A stretch of DNA of 64,000 nucleotides from a virus, in IMG/VR virus record IMGVR_UViG_3300049718_000055, positions 24,633 to 88,632 of that record; one strand, written 5' to 3'. Below, piece after piece: positions 25,760 to 33,028 of this stretch; position 1 is the first letter of the stretch; each line of letters begins with the position of its first letter. A program made the position numbers and the translations under genes. The notes beneath the pieces were generated by a model. That model was given only the letters and a program-made list of their open reading frames with translations, was not told the DNA's origin and searched no databases.

Positions 25760-26531
25760 AGTCACCACGCTCCCAACGTTCTTTCAGTAAAGCAGACATC
25801 TTCGCCTTAGTTTCTTCCTTGTGCTTCATACCTTTGTTTCCAGGTACTCTGCCTTTCCTGATTGCCGACTGTTTAGCCCGTGTTTCTTCGGAAGCCTTTT
25901 TACCTGTCAGAGAGCGAGAAATCTTTGCTTTACTCTCTTCTGAAAGTTTCCTTCGTCTGTTCGCCGCAGAAATCTTCTCACTAAATCCCTGCGGTTTAGG
26001 TCTCCCCTTCAAAGCAGCAGATCGTTTTGCTTTTTCTTCCTCCGACATTGGGCCTAATTTCCGGCCCCTAAATGATGCCGACATACGCGCTTTGGTTTCT
26101 TCCGAACGCTTTGAACCAGTCCTAGATTTAATCATCTTGGCTATCGCCTCTGCTGTGTGTCTCAATCCCTTATGCACAGCAGATACTTTCGCTTTCATTT
26201 CGGCTGTTCTAACCGCTCCTGATCCTCCCTCGCCCCCATCTGTTCTATTTCTCAAGCATCCAGTTCCAAGGTTAATTCTCCCATGGAATTTTATTAGCTG
26301 CTTCTCCATGAAAAACGCTTCGTCCTCTGACAAATCTTTGGCAATAATTACAATCATCGATTTATCTTTTGGAGTACGTATCGCTTCAATAGGATTTTTC
26401 TTATAGGCTCTTAACCCGTGTCCTTTCCCTATGTAATAAGGAGAACCCGCTGGGCCGTGTTCGGAGGCAAAAGTCCTCACGTATTGGTATACGTAAAACC
26501 CAGAGATTACAGGTCTCCTATAGTTACTCAC
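25713..26531 (-). CDS. GIY-YIG homing endonuclease with NUMOD3-type repeats
   Basis: 272 residues from GTG 26531, which has AAGGAAAGAGAG upstream; the longer frame would read through tRNA-Thr(CGT). Residues 10-90 contain FYVYQYV and SPYYIGKGHGLRAY (GIY-YIG catalytic core) and the EAFFMEKQLI glutamate helix. Residues 125-265 hold at least six repeats of SEETKAKxSxxxxGRK type (NUMOD3), a DNA-binding module of homing enzymes. It sits between tRNA genes and likely spreads the surrounding segment into related phages. Confidence 0.88.
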   Translation of the reverse strand: MSNYRRPVISGFYVYQYVRTFASEHGPAGSPYYIGKGHGLRAYKKNPIEAIRTPKDKSMIVIIAKDLSEDEAFFMEKQLIKFHGRINLGTGCLRNRTDGGEGGSGAVRTAEMKAKVSAVHKGLRHTAEAIAKMIKSRTGSKRSEETKARMSASFRGRKLGPMSEEEKAKRSAALKGRPKPQGFSEKISAANRRRKLSEESKAKISRSLTGKKASEETRAKQSAIRKGRVPGNKGMKHKEETKAKMSALLKERWERGDYDNRKKRNTSSQCIV

Positions 26532-26535
26532 TGTC

Positions 26536-26697
26536 TTACTCTCTTTCCTTAAAAGTGGAGCCGGGTAGCGAAATCGAATCGCTGTCTGTGGGATACGAAT
26601 CCACTGCTCTGCCATCTGAGCTAACCCGACTATGTTTTTCTGCTAACCTCTTCCACACTTCTCGGAGATCGGCATTCAAATGAAACCTGTGCGGCAT
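26536..26697 (-). CDS. Possible small ORF running into tRNA-Thr(CGT)
   Basis: 53 residues from ATG 26697, with TTTGGAGGTTGAC before it, a strong ribosome site that is also half of a 15-bp palindrome. The first 25 residues (MPHRFHLNADLREVW ...) look protein-like; the rest reads through the tRNA gene, so it may be a remnant. Confidence 0.3.
   Translation of the reverse strand: MPHRFHLNADLREVWKRLAEKHSRVSSDGRAVDSYPTDSDSISLPGSTFKERE
26556..26630 (-). tRNA. tRNA-Thr(CGT)
   Basis: Acceptor GTCGGGT/ACCCGGC, D-stem GCTC/GAGC, loop TTCGTAT, T-stem AGCGA/TCGCT, CCA encoded. Confidence 0.88.
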
Positions 26698-26703
26698 GTC
26701 AAC

Positions 26704-26718
26704 CTCCAAAATTTGGAG
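26704..26718. repeat. 15-bp palindrome copy (CTCCAAAATTTGGAG)
   Basis: Self-complementary but two outer positions differ from TTCCAAANTTTGGAA. On the minus strand its right arm forms the GGAGG before ATG 26697. Confidence 0.5.
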
Positions 26719-26787
26719 CGGTTTGCCGGATTTGAACCGGCGCTTTCGCCCTGGCAAGGCAACGTCTTACCACTCGACTAAAACCGC
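26714..26787 (-). tRNA. tRNA-Gly(GCC)
   Basis: Acceptor GCGGTTT/AAACCGC, D-stem GTC/GAC, loop TTGCCAG, T-stem GCCGG/CCGGC, CCA encoded. Confidence 0.9.
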
Positions 26788-26792
26788 TTCAC

Positions 26793-26866
26793 TGGCTCCG
26801 AGAGTAGGAGTCGAACCTACACAGCGAGCTTCAAAGACTCGCGGCCTACCGTTAACCGATCTCGGA
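26793..26866 (-). tRNA. tRNA-Gln(TTG)
   Basis: Acceptor TCCGAGA/TCTCGGA, loop CTTTGAA, T-stem GTAGG/CCTAC, CCA encoded. Confidence 0.9.
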
Positions 26867-26873
26867 TCAAACT

Positions 26874-26949
26874 TGGCTGGGAAGGCAAGTCTCGAACTTG
26901 CTACCTTCCGGGTCAGAGCCGGACGTTCTACCCGTTGAACTTCTTCCCA
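26874..26949 (-). tRNA. tRNA-Gln(CTG)
   Basis: Acceptor TGGGAAG/CTTCCCA, D-stem GTTC/GAAC, stem TCCGG/CCGGA, loop CTCTGAC, CCA encoded. Confidence 0.9.
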
Positions 26950-26958
26950 ACTTCAAAC

Positions 26959-27033
26959 TGGCTGTGCAGGTGGGAGTCGGACCCACATCCTCTCGCTTAA
27001 CAGGCGAACGCTCGACCATTGAGCTACCGCACA
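26959..27033 (-). tRNA. tRNA-Asn(GTT)
   Basis: Acceptor TGTGCGG/CTGCACA, D-stem GCTC/GAGC, loop CTGTTAA, T-stem GTGGG/CCCAC, CCA encoded. Confidence 0.92.
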
Positions 27034-27035
27034 TC

Positions 27036-27074
27036 AAAAAGCCCCTAACCGCTTATTCTCGGCTAGGGGCTTTT
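27036..27074. terminator. Bidirectional rho-independent terminator
   Basis: GCCCCTA...TAGGGGC stem (27041-27070) with A5 before and T4 after, so it can work on both strands. It splits the tRNA island. Confidence 0.8.
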
Positions 27075-27117
27075 CCTCATTTGCTACGTTGTAGCAGTTG
27101 AATCTTTGCGCCCAAGC

Positions 27118-27180
27118 CTACACGGGATTACCGAACGCTTGTGGCGTTGTCGGCTGTCCGGTATGGGCTCGGTTCATCAT
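27118..27180 (-). CDS. 20-residue peptide ORF in the tRNA island
   Basis: Starts ATGATG at 27180 and reads MMNRAHTGQPTTPQAFGNPV. A near-consensus promoter (TTGACA, 17-nt spacer, TAAAGT) places the start site at the ATG itself; AGGAAAC lies between. Function unknown. Confidence 0.45.
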   Translation of the reverse strand: MMNRAHTGQPTTPQAFGNPV

Positions 27181-27216
27181 GTTTCCTACTTTACCGCCGT
27201 TCGCAATTTCTGTCAA
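27181..27216 (-). promoter_or_regulatory. Strong sigma70-type promoter inside the tRNA island
   Basis: TTGACA (27211-27216), 17-nt spacer, TAAAGT (27188-27193), 7 nt to ATG 27180. Drives the peptide ORF and, if read through the terminator at 27036-27074, the downstream tRNAs. Confidence 0.75.
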
Positions 27217-27225
27217 ATCATTTTC

Positions 27226-27302
27226 TGGTAGGGTTGGTGGAACTCGAATCCACTAGGACATGATTGAAGGTCATGGTGCTCGTCCGCTTTGCATTCAACC
27301 CC
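27226..27302 (-). tRNA. tRNA-Glu(TTC), C33
   Basis: Acceptor GGGGTTG/CAACCCT, D-stem TGC/GCA, stem CATGA/TCATG, loop CCTTCAA with C in place of U33, CCA encoded. Confidence 0.85.
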
Positions 27303-27307
27303 ATAAC

Positions 27308-27384
27308 TGGCGCGGTAGACGGAAATCGAATCCGTGTACACGATCTTGAGAGAATCGCTGGAGAACCAGCACCCCTGCTACCGC
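27308..27384 (-). tRNA. tRNA-Glu(CTC)
   Basis: Acceptor GCGGTAG/CTACCGC, D-loop TGCTGGTT, loop CTCTCAA, T-stem ACGGA/TCCGT, CCA encoded. Confidence 0.87.
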
Positions 27385-27385
27385 A

Positions 27386-27460
27386 TGGCGGTCCCACGGG
27401 GAGTTGAACCCCGAACGCCTCTTAGACAGAGAGGAATCATTGCCGTTAGACCATGGGACC
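27386..27460 (-). tRNA. tRNA-Asp(GTC)
   Basis: Acceptor GGTCCCA/TGGGACC, stem CCTCT/AGAGG, loop CTGTCTA, T-stem CGGGG/CCCCG, CCA encoded. Confidence 0.92.
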
Positions 27461-27589
27461 AAAAGTTCCGTTTTGTTTGCCTAGCGGCCCAGTCTCCCAT
27501 CGCATTAGCAGAATTCCGACTGAGGTTCATCCACTGCGGACTCGAGTCCGTTTGCTAGACTCTTGCCAGAACGGTACTGGCCTTTGGAT
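27461..27589 (-). other. Unresolved 129-nt spacer, possibly a degenerate tRNA
   Basis: It is about one class II tRNA in length. ACCGTTC (near 27575) can partly pair with AAACGGA (near 27467), and CGGA-CTCGAGT-CCG resembles an anticodon or T hairpin. No standard T-arm next to the acceptor and no CCA. I see no protein gene. Confidence 0.25.
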
Positions 27590-27664
27590 TGGTTGCGTGG
27601 GGAGGACTCGAACCTCCGGTCTCCAGCTTATGAGGCTGGCGAGATGCCGCTTCTCTACCTCGCC
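27590..27664 (-). tRNA. tRNA-Met(CAT)
   Basis: Acceptor GGCGAGG/CCACGCA with mismatches at 1-72 and one inner pair, D-stem GAGA/TCTC, stem CCAGC/GCTGG, loop CTCATAA, CCA encoded. The 1-72 mismatch recalls initiator tRNA, but the GGG:CCC anticodon-stem signature is absent. Confidence 0.83.
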
Positions 27665-27701
27665 ATTTCAGTATGCCACTACTCTTTCATGTTGGCAAGT
27701 A

Positions 27702-27787
27702 TGGTGCATCGCCCCAGGCTCGAACTGGGCTGCTCCGAAGAGCGGCAGGTTTACAGTCTGCTGGCCGTCCACCCGACCATGCGATGC
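27702..27787 (-). tRNA. tRNA-Tyr(GTA)
   Basis: Acceptor GCATCGC/GCGATGC, loop CTGTAAA, class II variable arm GCTC-TTCG-GAGC, CCA encoded. Confidence 0.92.
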
Positions 27788-27791
27788 AAAA

Positions 27792-27881
27792 TGGAGGAAG
27801 GTGGAGTAATCGAAACCCTACGCCATCGCTGACGCACCACGGTTTTCAGGACCGTTCGCCGACCATTCAGCGGCACCTTCC
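27792..27881 (-). tRNA. tRNA-Ser(TGA), C33
   Basis: Acceptor GGAAGGT/ACCTTCC, stem ACGGT/ACCGT, loop CCTGAAA with C33, class II variable arm, CCA encoded. Confidence 0.87.
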
Positions 27882-27885
27882 AAAC

Positions 27886-27973
27886 TGGCGGAGACGATCC
27901 GATTTGAACGGATGGAACCTTGCGGTTCGGAGGTTTAGCAAACCTCTGGATTAGACCGCTCTCCCACGTCTCC
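27886..27973 (-). tRNA. tRNA-Ser(GCT)
   Basis: Acceptor GGAGACG/CGTCTCC, stem GAGGT/ACCTC, loop TTGCTAA, class II variable arm GAACC-GCAA-GGTTC, CCA encoded. Confidence 0.93.
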
Positions 27974-27978
27974 AAACT

Positions 27979-28054
27979 TGGTGCCGATGGTCGGGTACGA
28001 GCCGACAAGCCTGAAGGTTTGAGCTTCAGAGGTATTCCTTCCCATCACATCGGC
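27979..28054 (-). tRNA. tRNA-Leu(CAA), short variable loop
   Basis: Acceptor GCCGATG/CATCGGC, stem TGAAG/CTTCA, loop CTCAAAC, T-arm GTCGG/CCGAC, CCA encoded. Class I size and a poorly pairing D-arm are unusual for Leu. Confidence 0.78.
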
Positions 28055-28059
28055 AAAAC

Positions 28060-28135
28060 TGGTGCGGGTGGAGGGACTCGAACCCCCATGAGACTGATCC
28101 TAAGTCAGCCGCGTATTCCATTCCGCCACACCCGC
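28060..28135 (-). tRNA. tRNA-Leu(TAG), short variable loop
   Basis: Acceptor GCGGGTG/CACCCGC, loop CTTAGGA, T-loop TTCGAGT, CCA encoded. The D region GGCGGAATGGAATACGCG is Leu-like but the variable loop is short. Confidence 0.83.
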
Positions 28136-28146
28136 ACATCTCAAAC

Positions 28147-28219
28147 TGGAGTACCGGGCCGGACTTTAACCGGCTTCAACGGTTTTGCAGACCGTCCGCT
28201 CGCCCTTCGCTTCCGGTAC
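28147..28219 (-). tRNA. tRNA-Cys(GCA)
   Basis: Acceptor GTACCGG/CCGGTAC, stem ACGGT/ACCGT, loop CTGCAAA, T-stem GCCGG/CCGGC, CCA encoded. Confidence 0.88.
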
Positions 28220-28220
28220 A

Positions 28221-28298
28221 TGGTGCGGGTGAACGGTGTCGAACCGATCCTAAACTGGGCTTAAACCAGTTGCCTCTTCCAACGTGGGCTACACCCGC
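28221..28298 (-). tRNA. tRNA-Leu(TAA), short variable loop
   Basis: Acceptor GCGGGTG/CACCCGC, D-stem GCC/GGC, stem ACTGG/CCAGT, loop TTTAAGC, CCA encoded. First tRNA of the island in transcription order. Confidence 0.85.
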
Positions 28299-28299
28299 A

Positions 28300-28334
28300 C
28301 AAAACAAAGCCGCCGATCTCTTCGACCGGCGGCT
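28300..28334 (-). terminator. Terminator or attenuator upstream of the tRNA island
   Basis: AGCCGCCG...CGGCGGCT stem (28307-28334) followed on the minus strand by TTTGTTTTG. It lies between the only visible promoter (28433-28461) and the first tRNA, so it may attenuate tRNA transcription. Confidence 0.6.
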
Positions 28335-28340
28335 CGTGAA

Positions 28341-28355
28341 TTCCAAACTTTGGAA
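28341..28355. repeat. 15-bp palindrome, perfect copy
   Basis: TTCCAAACTTTGGAA. Located directly after the stop of a small ORF and before the attenuator of the tRNA island. Confidence 0.7.
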
Positions 28356-28442
28356 TCAGTTCACATAAGCCCCCGGCCCGTCAATGGCAGGCAATACGAG
28401 GATAGCGAACTGAGTAAAATTCTCATATCCAAATCTTCCCAC
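28356..28442 (-). CDS. Possible 28-residue peptide
   Basis: GTG-start frame VGRFGYENFTQFAILV ... GAYVN, ending one base before the palindrome. An overlapping frame (28361-28426, ATG) is the alternative; its ATG sits 6 nt after a weak -10. Neither is certain. Confidence 0.25.
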   Translation of the reverse strand: MGRFGYENFTQFAILVLPAIDGPGAYVN

Positions 28443-28461
28443 AGATAATCATTATTGTCAA
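28433..28461 (-). promoter_or_regulatory. Candidate promoter of the tRNA island
   Basis: TTGACA (28456-28461), 17-nt spacer, GAAGAT (28433-28438). The -35 is perfect, the -10 weak. Confidence 0.5.
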
Positions 28462-28524
28462 TCGGTCATTCCGGTACAGTTAAATTCCCCTCTTCGTCCT
28501 CCAATTGAGGCTGAGGTGTACACC

Positions 28525-28740
28525 ATGCCACTAAGTTTGTTTTGGATCATCGCCGTTGTAATCATTGCCGGAGTAGTTCTTTGGGCTCTAAACTCGTTCC
28601 CTGCCATTGACCCCACCATGAAGCAGATCGCCAGAGTGCTTATCATCGTGCTCGTGGTTATCATGGTTCTCTACTTCCTGTTTGGATTGCTTGCAGGTGG
28701 TGGTGCGGGATTCCATAGCTTCCCCGGTCCTTGCCGCTAA
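28525..28740 (+). CDS. Small membrane protein (Thivi_2564-like)
   Basis: 71 residues from ATG 28525, preceded by GAGGTGTACACC. Two hydrophobic helices (about 3-22 and 38-60) separated by FPAIDPTMKQIARVL, the pattern of a small bacterial inner-membrane family. Plus strand and monocistronic, unlike its surroundings. It could change the host membrane; function unknown. Confidence 0.7.
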   Translation: MPLSLFWIIAVVIIAGVVLWALNSFPAIDPTMKQIARVLIIVLVVIMVLYFLFGLLAGGGAGFHSFPGPCR

Positions 28741-28752
28741 TCTTGCCGGCAC

Positions 28753-28782
28753 AAAAAAGCGGCAGACCCGAAAGCCTGCCGC
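28753..28782 (-). terminator. Rho-independent terminator after the 1.28-kDa-residue tail gene
   Basis: GCGGCAG-GCTTTCGGGT-CTGCCGC (28759-28782) followed on the minus strand by TTTTTTGTG. Ends the transcript of the 1278-residue tail protein gene. Confidence 0.85.
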
Positions 28783-28850
28783 ATTCCCCATGATTTGATC
28801 TGCGTTGTTATGAATAAACTCTACATCCGGTCGTAGAAGTTGTCAACCGC

Positions 28851-31800
28851 TCATGGCTCCACAAACAATACTTTCTCGTAGCCTCTCCCTTGGCACTGGA
28901 CCTTGTACCACAAATTAGAATCAGGCCAAAGAATAAAGTCCTCCGTACTTGTTCCGACCATTCTCAGTGTACGGAACGAGATTGCCGGTAGTCGGGTCCG
29001 CAATGGATTGCGAAAGCCGCCAGCTTGCGGCATTACAAATGTGAATCCAGCCGTTGGATTATCGTCGTAGAACACGTTGACAATGATCGGCGCACCCGCT
29101 GAGTAAATCCAGAAAACGTCGCGCGCAAATTTGGAAGATGCCTCCGAAATATTGATCTTGTAAGTGTCGAACGTCTTCCTCGTCCTCGGCAGTACCAGAG
29201 CCTCTACAGCGGCTTGGTACAGGTACGCGAACGTGGACAGATTCCCGACGATCTGGAGACTGATTTTGTAGGCTTGCTGGCCGAGTCCGTTGAGCAACGG
29301 CAGGTTGATCTTGCCGCGAGTCGAGTTGCTGATCGTTCCGAGTGGGACCGTGATTGCGCCGTCATTAAACAAGGCGTTGACGGTCAAGGTCTGCCCCCCG
29401 AGGTTGCAGTCAACCACAATCGCGTTGTACTGTTTCTGGTTTGCCGGCGAGCTTTGGAATGAGTAAGCAGTCTGGAGATTGATTGCAATCGGCCCCGCGG
29501 CCAGTACGCCCCCGCTTGATACTTGATCGTAGGGAAGGTTTTGCCGGTCAATGTGTACGAGCCCGTTTGAATCGCCGTAGAGCAACTGATTCGTATCGGC
29601 CTCAAGCATCAAGCATTGCGCGTCAACGTCATCATTCCTGAATCGCTTGTACTGAGCGTGGTATACCAACCGATGCCGGTTTCCGTCCGTACCGATGTAA
29701 CTGAAAAATACCATTGAGTTCCAGTACGAAGCCACCGTCTGCGACAACTTCGTTTGGTCCGCTTCGACAATCGGAGTGGAACCTACGCCCTGGAAAAGGA
29801 ACTCAACCTGGAGACTCATGTACACCGACTCCCCACCAGTAAAAGCACGTAGACCATCTGCGGCTTGGTAGGCAATCATCTCTTCGGTCGCCACGTACCC
29901 AAATGGCGCCACACAACCATGCGCACAAGACGTGGGATATGGTGCCTGTTTTGCCGGACTGTCCGGTGGAACCATCCACCATCCGCTTTTGATACAACTG
30001 ACCATGATATTTCCCTTGAAAGGCACCACGGCCGTAATGTAATCATCCGGCGTAGAGATGATGATGTTGTTCGCTTCACCCACGTACTGCGGAGCGTTTC
30101 CGGTGCTGAAGTAAAGCGTTGACGGGTTGTTCGGATCTCCCCAATACCATGCCTTGTTGAAAGCTATGACCATGCCGTAGACCGGCTGGCCTACCTTAAT
30201 ACTCGCCTGGACCTGCTCTCCAGCCGCATGATAATTCTGGACAAAGGCAGTGAAAGAACTCACTCCGACTGTCAATACCACTACGGTTTCAAAGTTGTTT
30301 GCTTGAGCCGTTGGATTCCCCAACAAGACTTGCTGGCGCACTGAGATGTTCGCCATGCTTGCCGGGTTTATCGTCACTACAGAGCCCACCGGAATATCTG
30401 GCAGCGTGTAATAGATCGTGACCACTAGATTGTTGACATAGACGGTTGCCGCTGATGATCCTAAGTTGTCTCCGCCTACAAGCGTCTGAGTAAAATCAGC
30501 ATTGACGATTGCAGGAGTAATCGTAGTGCCCCACAAATTTCCACTTCCACCAAAGACATAAGTCTGCGGAGCTAGTGTCAAGGAAATCTCTGCCGGAAGG
30601 GCGGCTCCGGGAATATTTATACTTGCGGTCATCTTAGGACCGAGCACGCTCGTATAAGCATCAAAGCTGACTTTAATTCCGGTGATGGTCGCGGTTAAGG
30701 GGATGCTCGGAAGACTGAAGTCTCCCTGCAAGGCCCCAATCCCTTGCGAAGCAGGTGCCGACACGGACGTATAAAGTGATGAAGATGTAGCGTTGGTTGG
30801 ATTTACCCAAGTAGACCCGACCGGATTCGATCCTGTGATTGACGGAGAAACCTGTAATGTTCCTACAATAGCAGCGTTCAGTGTAGTATTCACCGGAACC
30901 GGAAGAAGACTCGGAACCGGAACATCGTTCGTAAACGAAACCATATCCGCTCCGGCTATCAGGTAGTCCGGTGCCGTGTCGGTATACTGGACTATCCCCC
31001 CGCCCTCTATGCTGATCGGGATTTCGTCTATTCGCCTGAAGTTATCTCCGTAGGTTCCCCCTCTTCTATAGATTCTCAGATACCCGATCTGACCATCCTG
31101 CAACTGTCCTGCGGGTCCGTAAGTCTTAGTGTTGATTTTTAACAACACCGGCTGGCGCCGCGGGTAGACCCAGTTCGTATGGTTAGGCGGGTTCTGATTC
31201 GTCATTATCGGAGATGGATTCGATTCCGTTCCATCCACGTCATTTAAGAACGTCGCAACATAGTCATAGGCTACTCCACCAAGAGTATCTGGACCTGCCC
31301 CTCCAAACAGTACCAGAGAAGAAAGTTTAATCGTCGAGCTTGAGTTGTCATTCATCACAATCGTGATCTGATAGCCGTTGACGTTTGACCAGTTGTAGAC
31401 CGCATCTTTATAGTCCGCCATCCCTGCTCCAGAAAAATCTGACAACTGGAAGAGAAGCGGCGTCCAGATATTTTTCCCTGTATCCAGTTCTCCGATAGAC
31501 CCGGCTCCATTTCCGTAAAGGCTGAGACTATCCTCAAGAACAGCTTCCGTTAGAAGAGTAGTTACGCTACTTGTCCCAGAGGCAGAAGATGTTGCTAAAG
31601 TAGTCAACTCCTGCAAAGGTCCTTGGGAAATTACTTTATAGAAATAGTCGCTCTCGAATGATCCGTCTCCGCAATCAAAACTTAGCGTTATGCTCTGGAT
31701 TTGCGTTTGGTCGCTGACAAACATATAGAGACCAATGTAATCAGATTGGTTGTCGGATACAGTCTCGCTAGAGGGGATAGGATATGGACCTATCGGAAGC

Positions 31801-32687
31801 CCACTAAACGGCGCTGTGATCGTTGCGGTTGTGGACGCCGGCACGATAACCGAAAGAGAGAGGCTTGATATTGACGCCCCAACAGAGTGAGTCTTTGTAA
31901 AATCTGCAACAAACCCGGTTGGCGTCACCAAGAGGACTAAAACTGTTTCCTGATTTGATCCTGTATCGATGGTCAAATGCTGAAACAAATAGATTGCATT
32001 ATTGTCTGCGACTGCCGTGGAAACTGGGTACGTCACCTCCTGAATCCCAATTGCCTTCACCGCAGAGGAAAGATTCGTGTTTACATAGGTTTCGATTGAA
32101 TCGCTGCTTGTTGCTGAAAACGTGTATGGCGTCGTGTCGCTCACATAGTCGTCAAGTACGACAAGCGTCGTTGGAGATTGAGACTGAGCGGTGACCGGGA
32201 ACTGTGGAGGAAAAATTCCTCCCTGCTGGGGAGCAGAGAATGTTCCGTCGTCCTTCCAAAAACCGTTTGAATCCGAGAAAAACGCACTCACGGTGCTCGT
32301 AAAATCAGTATTAGAGAACGATTGAATCGAACATGGGTTTCCGCTGAATGACGTGGATATTTTTGTGAATGCGCCCGGAGTAAGCGCCCCCCGGCGCCAT
32401 AGAGACCCGTCTGCCGTCACGCAGTATCTTGCGTATGCTCCGGCGAGTTGCCCGAGCTTGAAGAGACTGACACATTTTCCTGATAGCGGGTAGACCTCCC
32501 CACCCAACACGCCAGTGCTGTTTACGATTACGCTGCCCAATTTTTGGGCATAGGCTCCTTCCGCCAACTCTTCGACGTTGCACTCGTTTAGCAGACCTTG
32601 GGGGTCCACGAGGTCATCTACCTGACGGGCAAAGATTCCCTTGCTTTTGAACAGCAAAACACTCTCGGCATAGTGCGGATCGGGCAT
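28851..32687 (-). CDS. Large tail protein, possibly beta-propeller nozzle/hub
   Basis: 1278 residues from ATG 32687, chosen because TATTCT lies 6 nt upstream and no ribosome site is visible. N-terminal FKSKGIFARQVDDLVDPQG and SLWRRGALTPGAF resemble the start of P22 gp10-like tail nozzle proteins, which fold as propellers around the DNA channel. The middle is Ser/Thr-rich beta sequence with NYHAAGEQ and VRVGQ-type strands; the C-terminus is a jelly-roll-like FILWPDSNLWYKVQCQGRG. It has its own promoter and terminator. Assignment is by pattern and size only. Confidence 0.6.
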   Translation of the reverse strand: MPDPHYAESVLLFKSKGIFARQVDDLVDPQGLLNECNVEELAEGAYAQKLGSVIVNSTGVLGGEVYPLSGKCVSLFKLGQLAGAYARYCVTADGSLWRRGALTPGAFTKISTSFSGNPCSIQSFSNTDFTSTVSAFFSDSNGFWKDDGTFSAPQQGGIFPPQFPVTAQSQSPTTLVVLDDYVSDTTPYTFSATSSDSIETYVNTNLSSAVKAIGIQEVTYPVSTAVADNNAIYLFQHLTIDTGSNQETVLVLLVTPTGFVADFTKTHSVGASISSLSLSVIVPASTTATITAPFSGLPIGPYPIPSSETVSDNQSDYIGLYMFVSDQTQIQSITLSFDCGDGSFESDYFYKVISQGPLQELTTLATSSASGTSSVTTLLTEAVLEDSLSLYGNGAGSIGELDTGKNIWTPLLFQLSDFSGAGMADYKDAVYNWSNVNGYQITIVMNDNSSSTIKLSSLVLFGGAGPDTLGGVAYDYVATFLNDVDGTESNPSPIMTNQNPPNHTNWVYPRRQPVLLKINTKTYGPAGQLQDGQIGYLRIYRRGGTYGDNFRRIDEIPISIEGGGIVQYTDTAPDYLIAGADMVSFTNDVPVPSLLPVPVNTTLNAAIVGTLQVSPSITGSNPVGSTWVNPTNATSSSLYTSVSAPASQGIGALQGDFSLPSIPLTATITGIKVSFDAYTSVLGPKMTASINIPGAALPAEISLTLAPQTYVFGGSGNLWGTTITPAIVNADFTQTLVGGDNLGSSAATVYVNNLVVTIYYTLPDIPVGSVVTINPASMANISVRQQVLLGNPTAQANNFETVVVLTVGVSSFTAFVQNYHAAGEQVQASIKVGQPVYGMVIAFNKAWYWGDPNNPSTLYFSTGNAPQYVGEANNIIISTPDDYITAVVPFKGNIMVSCIKSGWWMVPPDSPAKQAPYPTSCAHGCVAPFGYVATEEMIAYQAADGLRAFTGGESVYMSLQVEFLFQGVGSTPIVEADQTKLSQTVASYWNSMVFFSYIGTDGNRHRLVYHAQYKRFRNDDVDAQCLMLEADTNQLLYGDSNGLVHIDRQNLPYDQVSSGGVLAAGPIAINLQTAYSFQSSPANQKQYNAIVVDCNLGGQTLTVNALFNDGAITVPLGTISNSTRGKINLPLLNGLGQQAYKISLQIVGNLSTFAYLYQAAVEALVLPRTRKTFDTYKINISEASSKFARDVFWIYSAGAPIIVNVFYDDNPTAGFTFVMPQAGGFRNPLRTRLPAISFRTLRMVGTSTEDFILWPDSNLWYKVQCQGRGYEKVLFVEP

Positions 32688-32699
32688 GACCACAGAATA
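32688..32699 (-). promoter_or_regulatory. Leaderless-type promoter: TATTCT-N6-ATG
   Basis: TATTCT (32694-32699), GTGGTC, ATG 32687. The -35 region is not recognisable. Confidence 0.5.
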
Positions 32700-32723
32700 C
32701 CGCTGTCTAAGCTGTAGATGCCA

Positions 32724-32846
32724 CTATTTTCCCCACATAAACCGAAACCCGTTCAAAACGCCCAGAACAAACAGCAGACTAACTGCCATCAAAAAGTATT
32801 CCTGCCATTCGAATTTTAGGTTTCTCTTTGCGTTCCTGTGTCGCAT
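32724..32846 (-). CDS. Small single-pass membrane protein
   Basis: 40 residues from ATG 32846 with GGAGGCG upstream. Basic N-terminus then EYFLMAVSLLFVLGVL as one membrane helix. Overlaps the previous stop (TGATG). Role unknown. Confidence 0.55.
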   Translation of the reverse strand: MRHRNAKRNLKFEWQEYFLMAVSLLFVLGVLNGFRFMWGK

Positions 32847-33025
32847 CACGCCTCCTGCCGAACCAGCGGCCTTCTGGACGCTTCCCGCATCCGCCTGATG
32901 ATCTCGTTCAAACATTCCTCTTCCCGGCGCTTCGCGTAGTTGTTTCCCTCGTCCAAAGCCGCAGACTCCAACGATTCCGTCCACTCGTTGAATAAATCAT
33001 TGTTGCTGATCTTCTGAAGGTTCAC
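32846..33025 (-). CDS. Small helical hypothetical protein
   Basis: 59 residues, GTG start at 33025 after GGAGAG. Charged helix: NNDLFNEWTESLESAALDEG then KRREEECLNEIIRRM. Probably forms a coiled coil. Coupled to both neighbours. Confidence 0.55.
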   Translation of the reverse strand: MNLQKISNNDLFNEWTESLESAALDEGNNYAKRREEECLNEIIRRMREASRRPLVRQEA

Positions 33026-33028
33026 GTC

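Noticed and set aside
26532-26615. Longer N-terminus for the GIY-YIG nuclease
   Set aside because: It would read through tRNA-Thr(CGT); the GTG at 26531 has its own ribosome site.
22097-28298. CRISPR-like array because of regular spacing
   Set aside because: The periodic units are different tRNA genes with CCA ends; no repeated identical unit is present.
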